DNA of 64,000 nucleotides from Acrocarpospora phusangensis (GCF_016862995.1 NZ_BOOA01000014.1:1-64000), one strand, 5' to 3'. Positions 8,702-17,801 are shown, numbered from the stretch's first letter. The notes: generated from the sequence alone by a model not told the origin. Numbers and translations: made by a program.

Positions 8702-9130
8702 TCAGCTCAGGAGGATCAGGGCCAGGGCGGCGACGAGGAAAGCCGTGCCCAGGGCTATGAGTATGCCGCCGACCAAGGTGCCGCGGCCTTTGAGGTCGTT
8801 GATGCGGACGTGGTGGGGATTGGCTGGGTCGTACAGGATCGAGACTGTGTCGCCGGGTTGGGCGGGGGCGGGGTTGGCGCCTACCGGGGATTCTGCTTCC
8901 ACGCGTACGCCGTCGGCCGTCGTGAAGCGGAGGACGGGGTGGTAGACGTGGCTGTAGCGGGGGTGTTGGGGGACGCCTTCGCGGCTTGTGCGGAGGCGGA
9001 TGACCTCGCCCTGGCCGGGGACGGCGCGGCTGTGGAAGCCGCGCGCGGTGGCGAGGACGTCTCGCCCCCGCGCGAGCAGGTGCAGCCCTAAGAACTCGAT
9101 GAGGACCGCGACCAGGACGTGCCAGATCAT
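8702..9130 (-). CDS. DUF3592 family membrane protein
   Basis: A 142-residue protein with an N-terminal hydrophobic helix (residues about 3-20) and a C-terminal one (about 118-141) flanking a soluble domain. That domain carries the DUF3592 features: YHPVLRFTTADGVRVEAES and GDTVSILYDPANPHHVRIND. It is probably anchored in the cytoplasmic membrane with the domain outside. No catalytic residues are evident and no function is known. It lies just downstream of the proline-catabolism genes on the same strand, with no sign of functional coupling. Confidence 0.8.
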   Translation of the reverse strand: MIWHVLVAVLIEFLGLHLLARGRDVLATARGFHSRAVPGQGEVIRLRTSREGVPQHPRYSHVYHPVLRFTTADGVRVEAESPVGANPAPAQPGDTVSILYDPANPHHVRINDLKGRGTLVGGILIALGTAFLVAALALILLS

Positions 9131-9166
9131 CCGCCGACTTTATGGCCTGTCGGCGGATCCGGCCTA

Positions 9167-10831
9167 CTACCGGATTTCGGGCTGGACCCAGCCGGACTGC
9201 GGGATGTCGCCCCGGTACGGGCCCTGGACCACGGGCGGGTTGAGGGTCTCCTTGACGGTGCGGGCGTTCACCCAGCGGATCAGGTTGAAGATCGAGCCGG
9301 CCTTGTCGTTGGTGCCGGAGGCGCGCGCGCCGCCGAAGGGCTGCTGACCGACGACCGCGCCCGTGGGCTTGTCGTTGATGTAGAAGTTGCCCGCGGCGAA
9401 CCGCAGCCGGGCGCTCGACGAGGCGATGACCTGCCGGTCCCGGGCGATCAGCGACCCGGTCAGCGCGTACGGCGAGGCCGACTCCATCTGGTCCAGGACG
9501 GCGTCGTAGTCGGCGTCGTCGTAGACGTGCACGGCGAGGATCGGCCCGAAGTACTCGGTCGTGAAGATCTCGTCGGTGGGGTCACCCGACACCAGCACGG
9601 TCGGTTTCACGAAATATCCGGTCGAATCGTCGTAGGAGCCGGTCAGGACCTCGATGGAGGACGACGCGCGCGCCCGGTCGATCGCGGCCTTGTGCTTGGC
9701 GAAGGCGCGCCCGTCGATGACCGCCCCCAGGAAGGTGGACAGATCACCCGACACGTCGCCGACGGTCAGCGACTCGGCCGTGCCGACCAGTTCGTCCCGG
9801 AACCCCGTCCAGATCGACCGCGGAATGTACGCCCGCGACGCCGCCGAACACTTCTGCCCCTGGTACTCGAACGCCCCCCGGATGAGCGCCGTCAGCAGCG
9901 TCCCCCGATCCGCGGACGGATGCGCCAGCACGAAGTCCTTGCCTCCGGTCTCGCCGACCAGACGCGGATACCCGTGGTAGGAGCCGATGTTCGCCCCGAC
10001 ACTCGCCCACAGATGCTGGAACGTCCGCGTCGACCCCGTGAAGTGGATGCCCGCCAGCGCCGGATGCGGCACGGCGACCTCGGAGACGGCCTGCCCGTTC
10101 CCCGTCACCATGTTGATCACCCCGGGCGGCAGTCCCGCCGCCTCCAGCAGCCGCATCGTGAAGTGCGCCGCGAACTGCTGCGTCGGCGACGGCTTCCACA
10201 CCACCACGTTCCCCATCAGCGCGGCCGACGCGGGCAGGTTCCCCGCGATCGCCGTGAAGTTGAACGGGGTGATCGCCAGCACGAACCCCTCCAGCGGCCG
10301 GTACTCCATCCGGTTCCAGACGCCGGGGGAGGAGACGGGCTGCTCGGCGTAGAGCTGCCGCGCGTACGCGACGTTGAAGCGCAGGAAGTCGATCAGCTCG
10401 CAGGCCGCGTCGATCTCCGCCTGGTGCGCCGACTTGGACTGCCCGAGGATGGTCGCGCCGTTCAGCGTGTTCCGCCACGGCCCGGCCAGCAGGTCGGCGG
10501 CCCGCAGGAACACCGCCGCGCGCTCGTCGAACGACAGCGCCCGCCACGCCGGCGCCGCGTCCAGCGCCGCCGAGATGGCCGCCGAGACGTCCCCGGCGGT
10601 CGCGTCCGCCGTACGGCCCAGCACGGCCTGGTGGTTGTGCGGCTGCACGACGTCGATCGACGCGCCGCCACCCATGCGGCGTTCGCCGCCGACGGTCATG
10701 GTCAGGTCCAGGCCGGCCGCGGCGAGCTCCTTGATGCGGCTCTCCAGCGCGGCCCGCTCGGCGCTGCCGGGGGCGTACCCCTGCACGGGCTCGTTGGCGG
10801 GTACGGGGACGTTAGATACCGAATCCATCAT
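9167..10831 (-). CDS. pruA: 1-pyrroline-5-carboxylate dehydrogenase (L-glutamate gamma-semialdehyde dehydrogenase)
   Basis: A 554-residue NAD-dependent aldehyde dehydrogenase that oxidises glutamate semialdehyde to glutamate, the second step of proline breakdown. Seen in the sequence are TPFNFTAIAGNLPAS of the nucleotide site, the general-base Glu in VGETGGKDF and the catalytic Cys in GQKCSAASR. Length and the N-terminal extension agree with the group 1 P5C dehydrogenase family. Its ATG overlaps the stop of the proline dehydrogenase gene (ATGA), giving a coupled two-gene operon. A divergent PucR-type regulator flanks the pair. Confidence 0.93.
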   Translation of the reverse strand: MMDSVSNVPVPANEPVQGYAPGSAERAALESRIKELAAAGLDLTMTVGGERRMGGGASIDVVQPHNHQAVLGRTADATAGDVSAAISAALDAAPAWRALSFDERAAVFLRAADLLAGPWRNTLNGATILGQSKSAHQAEIDAACELIDFLRFNVAYARQLYAEQPVSSPGVWNRMEYRPLEGFVLAITPFNFTAIAGNLPASAALMGNVVVWKPSPTQQFAAHFTMRLLEAAGLPPGVINMVTGNGQAVSEVAVPHPALAGIHFTGSTRTFQHLWASVGANIGSYHGYPRLVGETGGKDFVLAHPSADRGTLLTALIRGAFEYQGQKCSAASRAYIPRSIWTGFRDELVGTAESLTVGDVSGDLSTFLGAVIDGRAFAKHKAAIDRARASSSIEVLTGSYDDSTGYFVKPTVLVSGDPTDEIFTTEYFGPILAVHVYDDADYDAVLDQMESASPYALTGSLIARDRQVIASSSARLRFAAGNFYINDKPTGAVVGQQPFGGARASGTNDKAGSIFNLIRWVNARTVKETLNPPVVQGPYRGDIPQSGWVQPEIR

Positions 10832-11727
10832 TTACCCCCAAGAGAGCGCAGGAAGAAGGCGACGTTGGCGGGACGTTCCGCGAGCCGGCGCATGAAGTAG
10901 CCGTACCAGTCGTCGCCGTACGGCACGTAGACGCGGACGTTGGCGCCGGACCGTACGAGGGCGAGCTGCTTGTCGGTGCGGATGCCGTACAGCATCTGGA
11001 ACTCGTAGTCGGAGCGGCCGTCGGCGAGGGTCTCGGCGATGGCGATCAGCCGGTCGTCGTGGGTGGCGACCATCGGGTAGCCGGACCCGGACATGAGCAC
11101 GCGCAGGCAGCGCACGTAGGCCCGGTCCACCTCGCTCTTCTTCTGGTACGCGACCGAGCTGGGCTCCTTGTAGGCGCCCTTCACCAGCCGCACCCGCGTG
11201 TCACGCAGGTCGCGGCAGTCGGCCTCGCTGCGGAACAGATAGGACTGGATGGCCACCCCGGTGTCGGGGAAGTCCGTGCGGAGCGCGTGCAGGATGGCCA
11301 GCGTGGAGTCCACGGTGGTGTGGTCCTCCATGTCCAGCGTCACGGTGGAGCCGTTCTCCCTGGCCGCCTCGCAGATCTGCCGCGCGTGGTCCAGGGCCAT
11401 GGCGTCGTCCAGCGCCTGCCCGACGGCCGACAGCTTCACCGACACCTCGGCCTTGTCCCCGAACCCGAGCGGGCGCAGCGCTTCCAGCAGCCGCACGTAC
11501 GCCTTGGTGGTCTCCACCGCGGCCCCGGTGTCGCGGACCTCCTCGCCCAGATGATCGATCGTGGACATCAGCCCCAGATCCGCGAGCCGCCGGGTCGCGG
11601 TGACCGCGTCGATGGTCTGCTCACCCGCGACGAACCGGTCCACCACCCCCCGGGTCAGCGGAAAGCGGGACACGGCCCGCCGCGCCCGACGGTTCCGGGA
11701 CGCCGCCAGAAGTACCTCACCAAGCAT
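10828..11727 (-). CDS. Proline dehydrogenase
   Basis: A 299-residue FAD-dependent proline dehydrogenase, catalysing the first step of proline catabolism to pyrroline-5-carboxylate. It is the stand-alone monofunctional form found in actinobacteria. Visible family features include VTLDMEDHTTVDSTL, VAIQSYLFRSEADC, VRLVKGAYKEPSSVAYQ and the C-terminal VYVPYGDDWYGYFMRRLAER, with the substrate-binding RRxxER ending. It is the promoter-proximal gene of the pair with P5C dehydrogenase, and 75 bp separate it from the divergent regulator. Confidence 0.92.
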   Translation of the reverse strand: MLGEVLLAASRNRRARRAVSRFPLTRGVVDRFVAGEQTIDAVTATRRLADLGLMSTIDHLGEEVRDTGAAVETTKAYVRLLEALRPLGFGDKAEVSVKLSAVGQALDDAMALDHARQICEAARENGSTVTLDMEDHTTVDSTLAILHALRTDFPDTGVAIQSYLFRSEADCRDLRDTRVRLVKGAYKEPSSVAYQKKSEVDRAYVRCLRVLMSGSGYPMVATHDDRLIAIAETLADGRSDYEFQMLYGIRTDKQLALVRSGANVRVYVPYGDDWYGYFMRRLAERPANVAFFLRSLGGK

Positions 11728-11802
11728 GTGACCAGCCTAAATCCCCACGTCAGCGGCCATCCACGGACATCCGGCCAAGCGTGTTCAGACAAATGCTCAA
11801 TA

Positions 11803-12822
11803 ATGGGTGGTGTGCAGGAGCTCGTCGACGAAATAGCCCGCCTGCTGGACGCGTCGGTGACCTTGGAGGACCGGTCCTTCCAGCTCGTCGCGTACGGCGC
11901 GCAGAGCGGCGACATCGACGCCGTCCGCGAGGAGGTGATCCTGCGCCGCCGCGCCACCGACGCCACCCGCGCCCACTTCGAGGCCTACGGGATCGCCACC
12001 GCGGCGGGCCCGGTCAGGATCCCGCCCATCGCGGGTGTGCTCGGCCGCGTCTGCGTGCCCCTCCGCCACAAGGGCGTCACGTACGGATACCTGTGGCTGC
12101 TCGACTCCGGCCACCTCACCGACGACCGGCTCCGCACCATCGAACCCCTGGTGGCGCGGGCCGCCGCCACCCTCGCCCGGGAGACCCAGACCCGCCAGGC
12201 CCCCCTCGACGCCCTCTTCTCCGCCGACCCCGACGCCCGCGCGGCCGCCGCCGCCGAACTGGCGGGACCCCTGGTGGCGATGGCCACCCGCGCCGCCCCC
12301 GGCCAGGTCGCGGCGCTGTGGACGCTCCCGCACGACGTGCGCATCGACCTCACGCTGACCCGCCCGGCCTTCCTCGTCCCCGCCGACCAGTCCCGCGACG
12401 TCGCCCGCCGCGTCCAGGACATGTACGGCACCGCCACCGGCGTCGGCGCCCCCCGCAGGGACCCGGCCGACGCCTGGGAGTCCTGGCGTGAGGCGCTGGG
12501 CGCGCTGCGGGTGGCGGAGGCCAGGGGCACGCCCATCGCGTACTGGGACGATCTGGGCGTCTACCGCTATCTGATCAAACTTCCGCACAGCGACCTCCAG
12601 GACCTGGCCGCCGAGGCCGCGCCGCTGGGGGAGCTGGCCGCCACCGTCGAGTGCTACCTCGACCATGGCGGCCACGTCCAGGAGACGGCGGCCGAGCTGG
12701 GCGTGCACCGGCAGACGCTCTACTACCGGCTGGGCCGGGCGGCCGAGGCGACCGGCCTCGACCTGGCCGACGGCCAGAGCCGCCTGCTCCTCCACCTGGC
12801 CCTGAAAGCCGCCCATCTCTAG
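11803..12822 (+). CDS. PucR-type transcriptional regulator, likely controlling proline catabolism
   Basis: A 339-residue regulator. The C-terminus carries the PucR/CdaR HTH: VECYLDHGGHVQETAAELGV then HRQTLYYRLGRA. The N-terminal half is a GAF-like sensor region (GVLGRVCVPLRHKG, YLWLLDSG). The ATG at 11803 has almost no leader ribosome site, so translation may be leaderless. A GTG at 11812 is an alternative. It is divergent from the proline dehydrogenase operon across 75 bp, the arrangement of known proline-responsive PucR-type activators in actinobacteria. Its stop codon overlaps that of the convergent glycosyltransferase gene. Confidence 0.8.
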   Translation: MGGVQELVDEIARLLDASVTLEDRSFQLVAYGAQSGDIDAVREEVILRRRATDATRAHFEAYGIATAAGPVRIPPIAGVLGRVCVPLRHKGVTYGYLWLLDSGHLTDDRLRTIEPLVARAAATLARETQTRQAPLDALFSADPDARAAAAAELAGPLVAMATRAAPGQVAALWTLPHDVRIDLTLTRPAFLVPADQSRDVARRVQDMYGTATGVGAPRRDPADAWESWREALGALRVAEARGTPIAYWDDLGVYRYLIKLPHSDLQDLAAEAAPLGELAATVECYLDHGGHVQETAAELGVHRQTLYYRLGRAAEATGLDLADGQSRLLLHLALKAAHL

Positions 12823-13862
12823 GCGCAGACGTTCTCGTACACCCGGATGAGCTCCTGGCTGACCCGCTCCAGCGAGTAGCGCGAACGCGCCCGGTCCACC
12901 CCGGCGAACCCGAGCGCCGTGCGCAGCGTGCGGTCCCCGAGCAGCTGCCGCATCCGCACCACCACCTCGGCGGGGCGGCGCACGTGGAATCCGGTCACCC
13001 CGTGCACGACCGCGTCCAGGTGCGCGCCGGTCGCCGACACGATCACCGGCACGCCGCAGGCCATGGCCTCCACGGCGGCGATCCCGGTGGGCGCGGCGGG
13101 GGCCAGCGCCAGCGCCACGTCGGCGCTGCGGATCAGCTTCGGCATCGTCGCGTGCGGCACCCGGCCGAGCAGCTCGACCCGGTCCTCCACGCCCTTCTCC
13201 CTGGCCAGGATGCGCAGCCGGGCCAGCACCGGCCCGTCGCCGCCGGCCACCACCAGCTCCGCGCCCGGCACCAAGGCCAGCGCGGAGATCGCCATGCCCG
13301 CGCCGCTGTCGCCGATGTGCAGCAGCCGGGCCCGGTCGCCGCGCGGCAGGGCCGGGCCCTGGCGGCGGAACCGCTCCACGTCCACGCCCGTCGGCACGAC
13401 CGCGATGTTGCGGCGCGGCACGCCCAGCCGGATCAGCTCGGACTCCTCGCCGGCGCAGCTCGCGATGACGGCCCTGGCCCGGCGGCCGATCGCCCGCTCC
13501 AGCCGCAGCACCGGCGCGGACGGCACGTCGCCGTGGTGGAAGGTCTGCGTCACCGGCACGCCGAGCCCGTCGGACCCGGCGATCGCGGCCAGGCCGCCGG
13601 TCCAGGAGTGGGCGTGGATCACGTCGGGCCGGTCCTGCCGCCAGCACCGCTTCAGTCCGTCGCTGAAGTCCGAAATGTAGGGCAGGAGGTCGTTCTCGGA
13701 GAGCTCACCGGCGGGCCCGGCGGGCACCTGCTCCACCCGTACGCCCTTGATGGCGGACGAGCCGCGGGTGTAGACGGTCACGCTGTGGCCGCGGCCCAGT
13801 TCACGGGCGATGGCGGGGGCGTCGCTGGAGAGGTCACTGGTGGAAACGATGGCGATATGCAT
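12819..13862 (-). CDS. Glycosyltransferase family 4-type (GT-B)
   Basis: A 347-residue GT-B glycosyltransferase. The N-terminus MHIAIVSTSDLSSDAPAIAR is the first Rossmann strand. VIHAHSWTGG, VVPTGVDVERFRRQGP and the C-terminal donor-site block PAAPTGIAAVEAMACGVPVI are characteristic of GT4 enzymes that use nucleotide-sugar donors. The ATG at 13862 is preferred to an upstream in-frame ATG because the family begins with this beta strand. No secretion signal. The acceptor is unknown. Its stop overlaps the stop of the PucR gene (CTAG), so transcription of the two converges. Confidence 0.85.
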   Translation of the reverse strand: MHIAIVSTSDLSSDAPAIARELGRGHSVTVYTRGSSAIKGVRVEQVPAGPAGELSENDLLPYISDFSDGLKRCWRQDRPDVIHAHSWTGGLAAIAGSDGLGVPVTQTFHHGDVPSAPVLRLERAIGRRARAVIASCAGEESELIRLGVPRRNIAVVPTGVDVERFRRQGPALPRGDRARLLHIGDSGAGMAISALALVPGAELVVAGGDGPVLARLRILAREKGVEDRVELLGRVPHATMPKLIRSADVALALAPAAPTGIAAVEAMACGVPVIVSATGAHLDAVVHGVTGFHVRRPAEVVVRMRQLLGDRTLRTALGFAGVDRARSRYSLERVSQELIRVYENVCA

Positions 13863-13979
13863 GGCACACCTCATGGCGTTGATCGCGATGAAAGGGTGTG
13901 CCTGCGTCTTAGGCACCAGATATGTAGCTGTCCTTACCGTACATCGACTGGCGCTAAACGCAAACTTTTCCACAAGTTT

Positions 13980-15761
13980 TCAGCGGGCGCGGCGGAGCGT
14001 GAGCACTGTGATCTCGTCGATGACCCGGTCTCCGGCGAAGGCGCGGTGGTCCTCCTCGATGGCCTTGACCACGGCGGACGGGGGCTGGCTCGCGCATCTG
14101 GCCAGCACCTCGGTCAGCCGGTCCTCGCCGTAGCCGGCGCCGTCGGCGCTGCGGGAGCCGACCAGGCCGTCCGAGTAGAGCACCAGCGTCTCCCCGGCGG
14201 CCAGGGTGAGCTCCTCGGCGGCGGGTTCGGCGCCCTCCTCGAAGCCCAGCGGGACGCCTCCGCCCTCGGTGAAGCGCACGCCGCCGTCGGGTTGCAGCAG
14301 CGCGGCCGGGTGGTGGCCGGCGGAGGCGAGCCGTACCTTCCGGCCGCGCACGAAACCGGCCGCGGCCATCACGAACAGGCCCGTGTGCTGGGCCAGCAGC
14401 GCGTCGTTGACCTTGCGCAGGGCCGCGCCGGGGTCGCGCTCCCAGGCGCTCATCACCCGCAGGCCGTTGCGGACCAGCGACGTCACCGAGGACGCCTCCT
14501 CGCCCCGGCCGGCCGCGCTGCCGATCACGAAGCCCCAGCCGCCCTTCATCGGGAAGACGTCGTAGAACTCGCCGCCGATCGCGCGCAGGCCGGAGCCCGG
14601 GTGGTACATGGCGGCGAACTCGAAGCCCGGGATGTCGGGCAGCGTGCGGGGGAGCACCCCGCTGCGCAGCGCGTCGGCCGCGTTGGAGCTGCGCTGGAAG
14701 GTCCGCTGGGCGCGCAACGCCAGGCCCAGGTGGCCGCCGATCTCCTCCAGCAGGCCCAGGTCGGCCAGGCCGAACGGGGGACGGTCGCGGAGCCGTACCA
14801 GCGTGAGGACGCCGCTGACCTCCTCGTCGGTACGGATCGGGACCGACAGCAGCGAACCGGCGCGCATCTGGGCGAGCACGTCCGAGCCCAGCAGGGACTC
14901 GTCGCTGAGCATCTCGTGGATGATGCCGCTCTGGGTGGCCAGCACGTGCGCGACCAGCGGCGCCTCCGCCGGGGGCAGGGCCTCGACCGCGCGGTGCAGG
15001 CGGGCCACCGGCTCGGTGCTCGGCGCGATCACCGCCGCCCGGTGCGGCACGCCGTCCCGCAGCACGTCGGCGATCACCCAGTCGGCTGTCTCGGCCGCCA
15101 GCAGCCGGGCCGCCCGGATCAGCGCCACCGGCTCGCGCAGGCTCTCCTCGTCCAGCAGCAGCCGGGTCAGCCGGGACAGCAGCTCGTGCCGGCGCGCCGC
15201 GGCCAGGAACAGCGCCTCGTCCGGCGCCTCCGCGGGGTGCTGCGCCTCGGTCAGCTGCACCTCGGTCGGCAGCGCGACCGCGGCCACCATCTCCTGCGGT
15301 TCGCCCGGCATGCGCAGCCGGCTCAGCACCAGCCGCACCGTGTGCGTGCGCCCCTGGTGGTTGAGCCGGGTCTCGAAGGTGATGCTCTCCTCGCCGCGCA
15401 GCGCCGCGTTCAGCTGCCCCCGGAACGCCGCGCGCCGGGAGGACTCGATCAGCAGCGGGAAACCGCGGCCGATCAGATAGCCGGCCGGGCTGCCCAGCAG
15501 GCGGGTCGTCTCGTTGTTGATGCGCCGGACCGTTCCGCCCGGGTCCATCACGATCACCGGAACGGGCAGCGTCCGGAAGATCTGCCTGAGCAGTTTCTGC
15601 TCCCGCTGCGGCCCGCCGTCGCGGCGCTTGCGGGCCCGGCCCAGCTCGGCGAGGGCGTCCCTGACCAGCTCCTCGGCCGCCGCCAGCTCCGCGCTGGCCG
15701 GCATCGAGGCGACCCGGTCGGCGAACTCGGCCAGTCTCTGCTCAAGTTCGGTCACGGACAT
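13980..15761 (-). CDS. PAS-GAF-SpoIIE-type PP2C protein with altered metal-binding motifs
   Basis: A 593-residue signalling protein. An N-terminal helical segment is followed by a PAS-like domain (about 55-170), a GAF domain (about 195-345) and a C-terminal SpoIIE/RsbU-type PP2C domain (about 370-590). SpoIIE phosphatases activate STAS anti-sigma antagonists by dephosphorylation. Here the first metal motif reads GGEFYD instead of GGDWYD, and the second IGSAAGRG instead of a GDVSGKG-type sequence, so a conserved Asp is Ser. The later SAGHHPAALL and LYSDGLVGS motifs are present. Activity may be reduced or changed. It is divergent from the GAF-ANTAR gene across 47 bp. Confidence 0.85.
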   Translation of the reverse strand: MSVTELEQRLAEFADRVASMPASAELAAAEELVRDALAELGRARKRRDGGPQREQKLLRQIFRTLPVPVIVMDPGGTVRRINNETTRLLGSPAGYLIGRGFPLLIESSRRAAFRGQLNAALRGEESITFETRLNHQGRTHTVRLVLSRLRMPGEPQEMVAAVALPTEVQLTEAQHPAEAPDEALFLAAARRHELLSRLTRLLLDEESLREPVALIRAARLLAAETADWVIADVLRDGVPHRAAVIAPSTEPVARLHRAVEALPPAEAPLVAHVLATQSGIIHEMLSDESLLGSDVLAQMRAGSLLSVPIRTDEEVSGVLTLVRLRDRPPFGLADLGLLEEIGGHLGLALRAQRTFQRSSNAADALRSGVLPRTLPDIPGFEFAAMYHPGSGLRAIGGEFYDVFPMKGGWGFVIGSAAGRGEEASSVTSLVRNGLRVMSAWERDPGAALRKVNDALLAQHTGLFVMAAAGFVRGRKVRLASAGHHPAALLQPDGGVRFTEGGGVPLGFEEGAEPAAEELTLAAGETLVLYSDGLVGSRSADGAGYGEDRLTEVLARCASQPPSAVVKAIEEDHRAFAGDRVIDEITVLTLRRAR

Positions 15762-15808
15762 ATGCTCCTCTGTACATCAACCGTCGAACTAGGGGAACGG
15801 TCTTCCCT

Positions 15809-16501
15809 GTGATTCCCATTCTTGCGCGCGATCTAGCCGCCCTCGGACGGGTCACCGAGGGAGCCTCCCTCGAGAGCGTGCTGCGCGGCGTGACCGAGGC
15901 GATCGCCCGCGGCGTCCCGGGCTGCGCCGGCGGCACCGCCGAACTCTGGCAGGACGAGCGCGTCCTGTTCGCCGCCTCGCACAGCGAGCTCATCGCCGTC
16001 ACCGACCGCGAGCGCGCCCTGCGCGAGGGCCCCTCCCGCGAGGCCCTCGCCACCGGCCGTCCCGTCGTCGCGGCCGACGTCATGCGCGACCCGCGCTGGC
16101 CCCGCTACGCGGCCGCCGCCGTCCGGCACGGCATCCGCTCCGTCCTGGTGCTGCCCGTCCGCGCCGACGGCGCCGTCGTCGTGGTCGGCCTGTACGGCGT
16201 GCGCCCCGGCGTCTTCGCCGACCACGTGGTCCTGGCCGACCTGCTGCGCGAGCAGGTCACCGTGGCCCTGGCCAACATCTGGGAGTTCGACGACGTGCTG
16301 ACCGGCGCGGCCCAGATGCAGGAGGCGATGGCCGGGCGCGCGCTCATCGACCAGGCCAAGGGGATCATCATGCAGGCCAGCGGCTGCTCCGCCGAGGCCG
16401 CCTTCGACGAGCTGCGCCGCGTCTCCCAGCACCACCAGGTCAAGGTGGCGGACCTGGCCAAGCTCCTGGTGACCGAGCACCAGCAGAAGAACGCCAAGTG
16501 A
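15809..16501 (+). CDS. GAF-ANTAR domain protein
   Basis: A 230-residue protein starting with GTG. Residues about 10-165 form a GAF sensor domain and about 170-225 an ANTAR RNA-binding domain (ALIDQAKGIIMQASGCSAEA, AFDELRRVSQ). ANTAR proteins bind paired hexaloop hairpins in RNA and act as antiterminators, and GAF-ANTAR proteins are common in actinobacterial stress loci. The neighbours, a divergent SpoIIE-like gene and a convergent STAS gene, place it in the partner-switching block. No obvious ANTAR target hairpin pair was identified nearby. Confidence 0.85.
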   Translation: MIPILARDLAALGRVTEGASLESVLRGVTEAIARGVPGCAGGTAELWQDERVLFAASHSELIAVTDRERALREGPSREALATGRPVVAADVMRDPRWPRYAAAAVRHGIRSVLVLPVRADGAVVVVGLYGVRPGVFADHVVLADLLREQVTVALANIWEFDDVLTGAAQMQEAMAGRALIDQAKGIIMQASGCSAEAAFDELRRVSQHHQVKVADLAKLLVTEHQQKNAK

Positions 16502-16515
16502 CCTGACCGGGTGAC

Positions 16516-16863
16516 CTAACCGGCGAAGGCGGCCAGGGCCTCGTCGAGGGTGTCGAACATCGGGAGCCGCTGCGACAGCCCGGTCACCCACATCACCTTC
16601 GAGTTCGGGTACTGCACCGAGATCAGCGCGAAATGGCCGCCGGCCCCGACGGACCGCTGCCAGTGGTGCACGATCAGCCCGAGCGCGCGCGAATCCATGA
16701 ACGAGACTCCGCCCAGGTCGAGCACCATGTCGGGCCCGTGATCCTCGGCCACGGTGTCCAGGTACTCGGAGAACTGCTCCCGGGTCGTCGCGTCGAGGAT
16801 GCCGTCGATATGAACCACCACGATGCCCTCGGCAGCGGTCGAGCGCATGGTGAGATTGGCCAC
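16516..16863 (-). CDS. STAS-domain anti-sigma factor antagonist (RsbV-like)
   Basis: A 115-residue single STAS domain. GIVVVHIDGILDATTREQF and VLDLGGVSFMDSRALGLIV are seen, the latter placing the regulatory Ser at the DSR position normally phosphorylated by an RsbW-type kinase. The GTG start at 16863 is chosen for its AAGGAGG ribosome site eight bases upstream. A longer frame to 17016 would overlap the divergent sigma-factor promoter. It likely competes with the sigma factor for the anti-sigma kinase encoded at 17899. Confidence 0.85.
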   Translation of the reverse strand: MANLTMRSTAAEGIVVVHIDGILDATTREQFSEYLDTVAEDHGPDMVLDLGGVSFMDSRALGLIVHHWQRSVGAGGHFALISVQYPNSKVMWVTGLSQRLPMFDTLDEALAAFAG

Positions 16864-17033
16864 GTGTTCCTCCTTCGGCGCAACCTTACTGTTATCCCGG
16901 GGGTGGTGAAACTCCCGGATCTGGGGCATTATTGCGCCAGAGGTCCAGCAGAGGGCTTCGTCTCGATCGTTGAGCGAGGCGCGCCTTCTGCACGGTAAGG
17001 CGCGGCCCGCGATCATATAAGGGGCCTGCCGAG

Positions 17034-17801
17034 ATGCCTGCCGAAATCATCTGCGAACCCACCGCCGAAGACCTGCTCGCCGAACTCGTCGACGACGCCA
17101 CCACCGAGGAACGCCGCGTACGCCTCCGCGAGCTCATCGTGGAGATGCACCGCCCGATGGCCCGCGACATCGCCCGCCGCTACCTGCACCGCGGCGAACC
17201 CATGGAAGACCTCCTCCAGGCCGCGTACGTCGGCCTCATGAAGGCCATCAACGGCTTCGACCCGACCCTCGGCCACAGCTTCCGCGGCTACGCCATGGTC
17301 ACCATGACCGGCGAGGTCAAGCGCCACTTCCGGGACCGCACCTGGGCGGTCCGGGTCCCGCGCCTCTACCAGGAGCGCCGCTCCGAGCTCAACCGCCTGG
17401 TCGCCGACATGACCCAGGAGCTGGGCCGTTCGCCCAAGGTGCCGGAGCTGGCCACCCGGATGGGAATCTCCGAGGAGGACATGATCCTCACCCTGGACGC
17501 CTCCGCCGCCTACAGCACGCTCTCCCTGGACGCCCCGCTGGGCGCCGACGACGACGCGGCCGCCCTCGGCGACGTCATCCCCGACAGCGACGACAGCCTC
17601 TCCGTCCTGGTCGACCGCGAAGCGGTGAAACCGCTGATCGACGATCTGCCGGAGCGGGAGAAGACCATCCTGTTGCTGCGCTTCTATGGCAACATGACCC
17701 AGGCGGAGATAGCCGCCGAGTTCGACATCTCGCAGATGCACGTGTCCCGGATCCTGCGCAAGGTTCTCGACCAGCTCCGCTCCGAGCTCGTCGCCGGATG
17801 A
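17034..17801 (+). CDS. RNA polymerase sigma factor, SigB/SigF/SigG group
   Basis: A 255-residue group 3 sigma factor without region 1.1. Region 2 contains EPMEDLLQAAYVGLMKAING and FDPTLGHSFRGYAMVTMTGE. Region 3 has LGRSPKVPELATRMGIS. Region 4 has LPEREKTILLLRFYGNMTQ then AEIAAEFDISQMHVSRILRK. This is the stress/development sigma class governed by partner switching. Immediate neighbours are an STAS antagonist (divergent) and an HATPase anti-sigma factor (downstream, 97 bp), giving a complete switch. Sigma factors of this group recognise GNNT-N14-16-GGGTA-type promoters, which occur at several places in this window. Confidence 0.92.
   Translation: MPAEIICEPTAEDLLAELVDDATTEERRVRLRELIVEMHRPMARDIARRYLHRGEPMEDLLQAAYVGLMKAINGFDPTLGHSFRGYAMVTMTGEVKRHFRDRTWAVRVPRLYQERRSELNRLVADMTQELGRSPKVPELATRMGISEEDMILTLDASAAYSTLSLDAPLGADDDAAALGDVIPDSDDSLSVLVDREAVKPLIDDLPEREKTILLLRFYGNMTQAEIAAEFDISQMHVSRILRKVLDQLRSELVAG

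Noticed and set aside
9119-10900. A 593-codon plus-strand frame opposite the P5C dehydrogenase gene
   Set aside because: It is a shadow of the dehydrogenase, whose catalytic Cys and Glu motifs are on the minus strand.
12651-15812. A 1053-codon plus-strand frame opposite the glycosyltransferase and SpoIIE-like genes
   Set aside because: Composition is Arg/Gly/His/Gln-rich without domain signals, and it spans two real minus-strand genes and their intergenic gap.
16891-16912. GTTTC and GGGATAAC on the minus strand before the STAS gene as a sigma-B-type promoter
   Set aside because: The spacing between the boxes is only about 10 bp, too short for the 14-16 bp expected of this class, and the -10 lacks GGGTA.
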